Source: Catenulispora sp. EB89 (lineage in GTDB: Bacteria > Actinomycetota > Actinomycetes > Streptomycetales > Catenulisporaceae). From it: DNA of 64,000 nt. Below the pieces are notes generated by a model that was not told the DNA's origin, made no database searches, and was given only the letters and a program-made list of their open reading frames with translations. The stretch covers positions 62,001 to 126,000 of the forward strand of contig NZ_JBGCCU010000010.1 in assembly GCF_041261445.1 (NCBI RefSeq), given 5' to 3'. Both the position numbers and the translations under genes were made by a program. Positions 58,914-64,000 of the stretch are shown piece by piece; position 1 is the first letter of the stretch, and the number at the start of each line of letters is the position of its first letter.

Positions 58914-60496
58914 GCGACGAAGTACGCTTCCGCGAGCGAGGTCGGCAGCCCCAGGTTCTGGGACACCCCGGGCACGATGCCGCCGACCTTCTTCGAGGCG
59001 GCGTCGAGGTTGTCGCAGTTGCCCCACCAGATGTAGCCGCCGCTGTCGTATTGCTCCTGCTGGACGGCGTCCCACGCCATCCGTGCCGAGGCGTCGTCGG
59101 GTGCGGATACTCCGGCGTTGATCAGGTCGGCGGTGTGCTGGCTCGTCCAGTGGGTCTCGTTGCCGGGCGCGCCCTTCAACAGCGCCGTCTGGTAGAACGA
59201 GCCCAGGCTCGTGATCCCCTGCCAGACGGTCTGCGCGAACGGCATGGTCAGGTAGTCGCGGGTCGGGTCGAAGTAGGCGTCCGGGTCGACCTGCGAGATC
59301 CGCACGGTGACACCGGCGTCTTTGGCCTGCTGCTGGAAGAGCGTAGCGGCCTCGACCATCCCGGGTGCCGCCGCTGAGGTCTGGAGCCGCAGGGTCAGGC
59401 CCGAGGCGTGCCCGGCCTGCGCGAGCAGGTCCTTGGCCTTGGCGAGGTCGCGGGTGCGCTGCGGCAGGGCGACGTCGTAGTACGGCAGGGCCCTGCCGTA
59501 CAGGTCGTTGGCCACGGTGCCGAATCCGTTGAGGGCGACATCGACCAGTTGCTGGCGGTCGACCAGCAGCCGCAGCGCCTGACGGATGCGCGGATCGGTG
59601 AACGGCTCCTGATCGATGGCCGTGTAGAAGGCTTGTGCGGTGAGCCCGGGACTGCGCAGCAGCCAGAAGTCCTCGGAGATCGAGGACTTGGCCTGCGCGT
59701 ACGGCAGCTGGGCCATCACGTCGGTCTGCCCGCTCAGCAGGGCGTTGAGACGAGCGGTGTCGTCCTTCAGGGAGAGCAGCCGGAGCTCGTCCACGTACGG
59801 CTTGCCGGTGTCCCAGTAGACCGGATTGCGCTTGCAGACGCTCTGCTGACCCTGGTCGAGCGAGACGAAGGTGAACGGTCCGGTCCCGATCGGCTTGGTG
59901 AAGTCCTTCGCGCCGGCCTGGACGATCCACGCCAGCGCGATGGTCTCGGGGAACCGCGTGTCGGGGCTCTTGAGCGGCACCACGACCGTGTTCGGGTCCT
60001 TCTTCCAGACCTTCGCGGTGTCGACGTTGGCCACCGCGGGTCCCAGTCCGCTGCCGGGCGTCTCCATCCATTGGAGGGAGTAGATGACGTCGTCGGCGGT
60101 GAACGGCTTCCCGTCGTGCCAGGCGACGCCCGGCCGCAGTTCGAAGGTCCAGGCCGAGCCGGAGGCGTCCGAGGTCCAGGACGTCGCCAGCGCCGGCCGT
60201 AGCCGCATGTCCGGCCCGTAGGTGATCAGCGGATCGAACACGGCGCAGGTCATGGCGACGTTGATGAGTGCGGAGGAGGCGGCCGAGGGGTCGAACGACT
60301 CGCCCTTGCCGGCCCCCACCATCCCGATGCGCAACGTCCCGCCGGGCTTGGGCGCGCCGGTCGGTGCCGCGGTGCTCTGGGCCATGGACGGCTGCCGCCC
60401 GCACCCGGCGAGCGAGGACGCGCCCAGGCCGAGCATGAGCCCGGCAGCGGACGCGTCGCGAAGGAAGCTACGTCGTGAGTAACTGGTTCCGGTCAC
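58910..60496 (-). CDS. Peptide-type ABC substrate-binding lipoprotein (SBP family 5)
   Basis: A 528-residue exported binding protein. The signal has twin arginines and a lipobox: SRRSFLRDASAAGLMLGLGA, then LAGCG. The mature protein carries the SBP_bac_5 signature LRPALATSWTSDASGSAWTF and ELRPGVAWHDGKPFTADDVI. Lipid attachment is expected at the Cys of LAGC. GTG 60496 gives a suitable signal length and follows GCGGGAG; in-frame starts further up are possible. It is the first gene of the operon, 112 bp downstream of a perfect 22-bp palindrome. It sets the substrate range of the importer, which I cannot deduce from sequence. Confidence 0.93.
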   Translation of the reverse strand: MTGTSYSRRSFLRDASAAGLMLGLGASSLAGCGRQPSMAQSTAAPTGAPKPGGTLRIGMVGAGKGESFDPSAASSALINVAMTCAVFDPLITYGPDMRLRPALATSWTSDASGSAWTFELRPGVAWHDGKPFTADDVIYSLQWMETPGSGLGPAVANVDTAKVWKKDPNTVVVPLKSPDTRFPETIALAWIVQAGAKDFTKPIGTGPFTFVSLDQGQQSVCKRNPVYWDTGKPYVDELRLLSLKDDTARLNALLSGQTDVMAQLPYAQAKSSISEDFWLLRSPGLTAQAFYTAIDQEPFTDPRIRQALRLLVDRQQLVDVALNGFGTVANDLYGRALPYYDVALPQRTRDLAKAKDLLAQAGHASGLTLRLQTSAAAPGMVEAATLFQQQAKDAGVTVRISQVDPDAYFDPTRDYLTMPFAQTVWQGITSLGSFYQTALLKGAPGNETHWTSQHTADLINAGVSAPDDASARMAWDAVQQEQYDSGGYIWWGNCDNLDAASKKVGGIVPGVSQNLGLPTSLAEAYFVA

Positions 60497-60831
60497 AGCC
60501 GACTCCCGCAGAGTGTCGGTTCGGGAAACATTGGTGCTGCTGACGCCGCAAGTGTCGCAACGCGCCGCTGACCTGCGCACGCATCAAGGGCTGCGAGATC
60601 AAGAAGTTCACCGCTACAGCTGTAGCGGTGGCGGCGGTGGTGGCCGTGGTCGGAGACGGTGATGGCACAGCTGGAACGCGGTCTTAGCGTCAGTCACGGC
60701 GCCCAGGCGCAGCTGGATCGCGTCGTCCGCGACGCGCAAGAGGCGCGCTACCTGCGCTACGCCACCCGGATGACCACCAAAGTGGTGCCGCGCAGCCTTG
60801 CCGCGGCCGCCTCGCACGCGATACTGGGGCG
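60497..60831. other. Intergenic region upstream of the import operon
   Basis: 335 bp. It holds the 22-bp palindrome at 60609-60630 and a GGCGGTGG-type low-complexity run. A plus-strand frame (ATG 60662 to 60871, 69 codons, GGAGACGG before it) looks partly protein-like (LERGLSVSHGAQAQLDRVV) but overlaps the phosphotransferase start, so I do not call it a gene. Confidence 0.6.
60609..60630. promoter_or_regulatory. Perfect 22-bp palindrome, candidate operator of the import/oxidation operon
   Basis: The sequence centred on ACAGCTGT with arms CACCGCT and AGCGGTG is fully self-complementary over 22 bp. It sits 113 bp before the binding-protein start, on the promoter side of the operon. GntR or TetR dimers bind sites of this size. 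No regulator gene lies next to it. Confidence 0.7.
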
Positions 60832-61803
60832 ATGGTGTCCGAGGAGTTGCGTCAGGTGGCGGCGGCGCTAGGCGATTCGGTGGTCGGGGCGCGGGTCTTG
60901 GCCGGCGGGTTCTCCCATGAGACCTCGTTGCTCACGCTGGCCGGCGGTCAGGTCGTCGTCCGACTCGGCGCCGCCGATCATGGCATCGAGGCCGCGGTCA
61001 TGGATGCTGCTCGGCCGCACGTTCCCGTTCCCCAAGTGTTCAAGGTCCTCGACGCCGGGTCGATGGACGGCAGCGCCCGGTCGGCCATGGTGCTGGAGTA
61101 CGTGACCGGGACGCCGCTGAGCGAGGTGCTCGGCGGTGCCGGGACCGGTGCCGGGAGCGATGCCGAGACCGACGCCGGGGAGTTGGAACGGCTCGGCGCC
61201 GAGGTCGGGCGGGTCGCCGCTCGTCTTTCCTCGGTGCGGTTCGGCCGGCCTGGGTTCTTCGCCGATGCCCGGCTGGGCGTCACGCCGGGTCCCTCGTGGT
61301 CGCAGCAGCTCCCCGAGTTCGCCGAGCAGTGCATGACGGCCACGGCCGAGGAGCGGTTGGACGCGGACACGCGCACGTCCTGGGCTGAGCTCTGCTCGAT
61401 CCACGCCCCGGCCCTGGTCGGCGTCGACGACCAGGCCCGCCTGGTCCACTCCGACCTGAACCCCAAGAACATCCTGGTCACCCGCGCCCGCGGCGGTTGG
61501 CGGGTCGACGCGATCCTGGACTGGGAGTTCAGCTTCTCCGGATCTCCGTATGCTGACGCCGCCAACATGGTCAGGTTCCGCGCCGACACCCCCGGCCCGT
61601 TCCGAGCCGGTTTCCGCGCGGCGTTCGCCGACCACCTGCCCGCCGACCTGCGGGCCGGCGACGACTGGCTCTTCCTCGGGCGGGTCATGGACATGTTCGC
61701 CCTCAGTGATCTGGTGACCCGCCCCGCCGGGCATCGCGTCGCCGACCAGGCGGCACAAGAGATCCGCCGCTGGGTTGCCCACGGAGTGCCCGACTCCTGG
61801 TGA
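60832..61803 (+). CDS. Aminoglycoside-phosphotransferase-fold kinase
   Basis: A 323-residue protein with the APH / choline-kinase fold. The glycine-rich region is ARVLAGGFSHETSLLTLAGG, with VVVRLG as the ATP Lys strand altered to Arg. The catalytic loop is LVHSDLNPKNILV (Asp and Asn), and the metal Asp is in VDAILDWEFSFSGSPYADA. Such enzymes phosphorylate hydroxyls of antibiotics or small metabolites, and most in soil actinobacteria have no known drug target. The Lys-to-Arg change in the N-lobe is worth noting. ATG 60832 lacks a strong ribosome binding site. A methyltransferase gene follows after 58 bp. Confidence 0.87.
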   Translation: MVSEELRQVAAALGDSVVGARVLAGGFSHETSLLTLAGGQVVVRLGAADHGIEAAVMDAARPHVPVPQVFKVLDAGSMDGSARSAMVLEYVTGTPLSEVLGGAGTGAGSDAETDAGELERLGAEVGRVAARLSSVRFGRPGFFADARLGVTPGPSWSQQLPEFAEQCMTATAEERLDADTRTSWAELCSIHAPALVGVDDQARLVHSDLNPKNILVTRARGGWRVDAILDWEFSFSGSPYADAANMVRFRADTPGPFRAGFRAAFADHLPADLRAGDDWLFLGRVMDMFALSDLVTRPAGHRVADQAAQEIRRWVAHGVPDSW

Positions 61804-61861
61804 GGCTTCGGCGGGAGAAAGTCTGTGGACGCTGCCACAGCCGGGCGGAAACAGTAGGCGC

Positions 61862-62626
61862 ATGGAGAGCGATAGCCGGCGGAACCGGATCGCGTGGGAA
61901 GCCGCGTCGGAGAAGCACGTCCTCGAATACCAAGAACATCTGGCCCAAGCCAGGGACGAGTGCTCGCTGTTCGCCGCCGAACTGGACCTGCTGCGGCCCA
62001 TTTTGGCGACCCCGCCCGACGTCGTTCATCTACAGAGCGGCCACGGCCTCGACGACATCGCCCTGGTCAAGGCTGGCGCGCGCCAGGTCATCGGCGTCGA
62101 CTTCAGCCAGGTCGCGGCGACGGCGGCGCAACGGCGCGCGGACGAGCTGGGCGCGGCCTGCCACTACGTGGTCGCGGAGCTGCCGGGCGCGCCGCTGCGC
62201 GACGCCTGCGCAGACCTCGTCTACACCGGCAAAGGGGCGCTGATCTGGCTCCCGGACCTGCGCGCGTGGGCCGCGGACGTCGCGCGCGTACTGCGCCCCT
62301 CAGGGCACCTGTTCGTCTACGAGGCGCACCCGGCCGTGCCCCTGTGGACCTGGGACGAGGACGAGCCCCGGATCCGCCCCGACCGCGGCTACTTCGCACG
62401 CTCGCACGTCAACGACACGTTCCCGGCCCACGGAGCGGTCGAGTCGCAGGCCACCCTGGCGGAGATCATCAACGCGGTACTCTCCGCCGGCCTGGAACTA
62501 CTGCACGTCGCAGAGTACGCCGAACCCTTCTGGCGCCCCGACCACGTCGCCGCGGCGGCATGGGAAGGCCGGCTCCCGAACGCTTTCTCGCTGCTCGCGC
62601 GCCGGAGGCCCGAAGCGATCGGGTAA
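61862..62626 (+). CDS. SAM-dependent class I methyltransferase
   Basis: A 254-residue methyltransferase. The SAM site reads VVHLQSGHGLDDIALVKAGA with VIGVDFSQVAATAAQRRAD; usual members have a GxGxG motif here, but this one has QSGHGLDD. DLVYTGKGALIWLPDLRAWA and VARVLRPSGHLFVYEAHP continue the fold. The remaining C-terminal half (SHVNDTFPAHGAVESQATLA, LHVAEYAEPFWRPDHVAAAA) fits the ubiE/type-11 group. The substrate is unknown. ATG 61862 is chosen over an upstream frame inside the previous gene's end. Confidence 0.87.
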   Translation: MESDSRRNRIAWEAASEKHVLEYQEHLAQARDECSLFAAELDLLRPILATPPDVVHLQSGHGLDDIALVKAGARQVIGVDFSQVAATAAQRRADELGAACHYVVAELPGAPLRDACADLVYTGKGALIWLPDLRAWAADVARVLRPSGHLFVYEAHPAVPLWTWDEDEPRIRPDRGYFARSHVNDTFPAHGAVESQATLAEIINAVLSAGLELLHVAEYAEPFWRPDHVAAAAWEGRLPNAFSLLARRRPEAIG

Positions 62627-62783
62627 CTACCGCCGCGACCAGGTCGCCGCTCAGATCGCCGCCCAGGTCGCCAGGTGATGCCCGGCGACCGCGGCGAACT
62701 CGGGGGAGCGCTCGTGGAAGGGCTGGAACGAGATCACGACCTGCGCCGGCGCCGGAGGCCCGAACCGGCGTGGCGCCGAACCG

Positions 62784-63257
62784 TCACGTACCGCTGATCG
62801 GGACTGTCACGCGCGATGTCTGTCCGGCGCGGGGCACGGTGACGGTCAGCACGCCGTCGGCCAGATCGGCACGGACGTCTTCGCGGTCCGCGTCGGCCGG
62901 AAGCGTCGTGCGGTACGCGAAGCTCCCCGCCCGGGCCGCCAGGTAGCTGCTTCCCCCCGCCGCGGCCTCGTCCAGGTCGCCACGAACACACAGCTGGTGG
63001 CCTTCGACCTCGACGAGGATGTGGTCGCGCGGGATCCCGGGCAGCTCCACCCGGACCCGATAGGTGTCCGCGGTCTCGTTCTCCTCAACCGTGGGCGTCC
63101 AGCGTGTGCCGTGCGCTCGGCCCCCGGTGGCCCGCTCGGCCCATCTGCCGAGGCGGTCCACCAGCTCTTCGAGCTCTGCCGGCGGACCCCAGGGCAGGCC
63201 CCAGGTCCGGTCCGATCGTTCTTCGCCTCCGGGATCACGGGAAAAGGGTGAGTTCAT
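62784..63257 (-). CDS. Hsp20 / alpha-crystallin small heat-shock protein
   Basis: A 157-residue ATP-independent chaperone that holds unfolding proteins in the cytosol. The N-terminal arm (MNSPFSRDPGGEERSDRTWG) is hydrophilic. The alpha-crystallin domain runs from about 53 (TPTVEENETADTYRVRVELP) through GIPRDHILVEVEGHQLCVRG and SFAYRTTLPADADREDVRAD to LADGVLTVTVPRAG. The C-terminal I-x-I/V-type anchor is present as VTVPISG. ATG 63257 follows AAGGAGAAG. A short membrane-peptide gene lies 84 bp upstream on the same strand. No HspR or CIRCE-type site was recognised. Confidence 0.93.
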   Translation of the reverse strand: MNSPFSRDPGGEERSDRTWGLPWGPPAELEELVDRLGRWAERATGGRAHGTRWTPTVEENETADTYRVRVELPGIPRDHILVEVEGHQLCVRGDLDEAAAGGSSYLAARAGSFAYRTTLPADADREDVRADLADGVLTVTVPRAGQTSRVTVPISGT

Positions 63258-63341
63258 GGTGCTTCTCCTTTACCACTGACAATCTTCACTGCATCCGCCT
63301 TATGGCCGGAGCAGTAGTCGCCGAACAACCGCAGGTGCGTC

Positions 63342-63416
63342 TTATCCGCGCCGCAGGAACATGACCACCACGACGATGAGGAGAACGAGGACAACTGTGC
63401 CGGCTCCGATATACAT
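63342..63416 (-). CDS. 24-residue single-pass membrane peptide
   Basis: ATG 63416 to TAA 63342, with AAGGAG six bases before the start. The peptide is MYIGAGTVVLVLLIVVVVMF plus LRRG: one membrane segment with a basic end on the cytosolic side. Tiny proteins of this make-up are frequent in actinobacteria and are usually missed. It lies 84 bp upstream of the Hsp20 gene on the same strand and may share its transcript, perhaps as an envelope-stress component. The clean membrane segment and the strong ribosome binding site argue for a real gene. Confidence 0.6.
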   Translation of the reverse strand: MYIGAGTVVLVLLIVVVVMFLRRG

Positions 63417-63547
63417 AAGTGACTCCTTCGAAGATGGATAGCGTTCGGTCATACGACGGTTGGTGTGTCGCCGGGTCCGCATACCCACGTTCGGAAAATG
63501 AAACAAACAATCGATGTTTTCTGAGCCGGTCTCTCGAACGGGCCGCT

Positions 63548-64000
63548 TTACGACGCGCGCTCCGTGGGCTCCACGCGTTCCGCGAGGAAGGGCATCGAAG
63601 CCTCGTAGGCGCGCTCGATCCGTTCCCGCACCAGGCCCAGCCCGCGCCGCCCGTAGCGGGGCCGCAGATCGGCGGCCGAGTCCGGGGCGCCGGTGGGCAG
63701 CACGAGGACGTCCACACCGGCCACGGGATTGCTCAGCGCGGGCACGTACCGGTGCCGGCGAGCGATCTCGAACGCGACCACGGCGACCTCCCGCGGCGTG
63801 CGCGGGGCCTGCAGCGGCTGGTCGATGGGGCCGACGTGCAGCACGTAGACGGTGCGGGCGCCGGAGGCCAGGGCCCGGCCGACCGGGACGCCGTCCACCA
63901 GCCCGCCGTCCAGGAAGTGCTCGCCGCCGACCAGGACCGCCGGCAGCAGACCCGGTACGGCGGAGGAGGCCAGGACGGCTTCGACCAGCGGGCCCCGCGT
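63548..64000 (-). CDS. Patatin-like phospholipase (partial)
   Basis: The C-terminal 150 residues of a lipid acyl hydrolase; the N-terminal part with the GxSxG nucleophile is beyond the right edge. The visible end shows PLVEAVLASSAVPGLLPAVL, then the patatin Asp in LDGGLVDGVPVGRALASGA, which completes the Ser-Asp dyad. RTVYVLHVGPIDQPLQAPRT and the helical tail follow. It would cleave acyl chains from membrane lipids or related esters. The next gene on this strand is the small membrane peptide, 131 bp downstream. Confidence 0.85.
   Translation of the reverse strand, partial: TRGPLVEAVLASSAVPGLLPAVLVGGEHFLDGGLVDGVPVGRALASGARTVYVLHVGPIDQPLQAPRTPREVAVVAFEIARRHRYVPALSNPVAGVDVLVLPTGAPDSAADLRPRYGRRGLGLVRERIERAYEASMPFLAERVEPTERAS

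Noticed and set aside
60662-60871. 69-codon plus-strand frame before the phosphotransferase
   Set aside because: Overlaps the next gene by 40 bp, has no family, and loses protein character at its end.
62651-62760. Minus-strand stretch reading VVISFQPFHERSPEFAAVAG
   Set aside because: Protein-like for about 35 residues but no start codon or recognisable family; perhaps a gene end left after deletion, too little to call.

Overview
The window is high-GC DNA with strong GTG/ATG starts, GGAGG-type ribosome binding sites and actinobacterial families throughout: a SARP/AfsR-type regulator, DUF5999, a CGNR zinc-finger protein, WYL and PucR regulators, a SigE-type sigma factor, and GH64/GH55-like glucanases. 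It is most likely chromosomal DNA of a saprophytic, filamentous actinomycete (Streptomyces, Catenulispora or a relative). I cannot name the species. I see no rRNA, tRNA, CRISPR array, insertion sequence or phage block.

Layout, left to right. 1-1.7 kb: a nitrate/sulfonate/taurine-type ABC importer (ATPase cut by the left edge, plus permease) behind an unlisted 26-residue Cys-containing leader peptide. 1.8-5.7 kb: small regulators, a cold-shock protein, a broken nitronate monooxygenase and a LysR regulator. 5.9-9.5 kb: aldo/keto reductase, Gfo/Idh oxidoreductase, catalase. 9.6-18.5 kb: a secreted PQQ-type propeller of five near-identical units, a possible toxin-antitoxin pair, hypothetical proteins, a repeat field at 14.7-15.2 kb, and several regulators, including a TetR/SDR pair. 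18.5-24 kb: a large secreted GH2 hydrolase with discoidin domains inside its catalytic core, divergent from its LacI regulator, with three matching operators. 24-30.5 kb: a SARP regulator followed by a secreted lipase/NlpC-P60/SH3-like fusion. Both are preceded by the same 11-bp direct-repeat promoter. 31-34 kb: a PobA-like hydroxylase and a methyltransferase fusion. 34-44.4 kb: secreted proteins, an S53 peptidase, a sigma factor with its partner, an alcohol dehydrogenase and a beta-1,3-glucan degradation pair. 44.6-60.5 kb: an amine/peptide catabolic region. 60.8-64 kb: a phosphotransferase, a methyltransferase, Hsp20, a 24-residue membrane peptide and a patatin-like protein cut by the right edge.

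How the genes work together. The strongest unit is the eight-gene minus-strand operon from 60496 down to 49834. It encodes a peptide-type binding protein, two permeases, a fused double ATPase, an alpha/beta-hydrolase, a Rieske oxygenase, a DAO-type flavoenzyme and an S9 peptidase. Five successive junctions overlap by 4 bp. It reads as import of a peptide or amide conjugate, hydrolysis, then oxidative attack on an N-substituted amine. Next to it lie an M24 creatinase-like hydrolase, a PucR regulator and a monomeric sarcosine-oxidase-like enzyme that fit the same chemistry. The second unit of note is the SARP and its lytic fusion protein, joined by a shared regulatory site.
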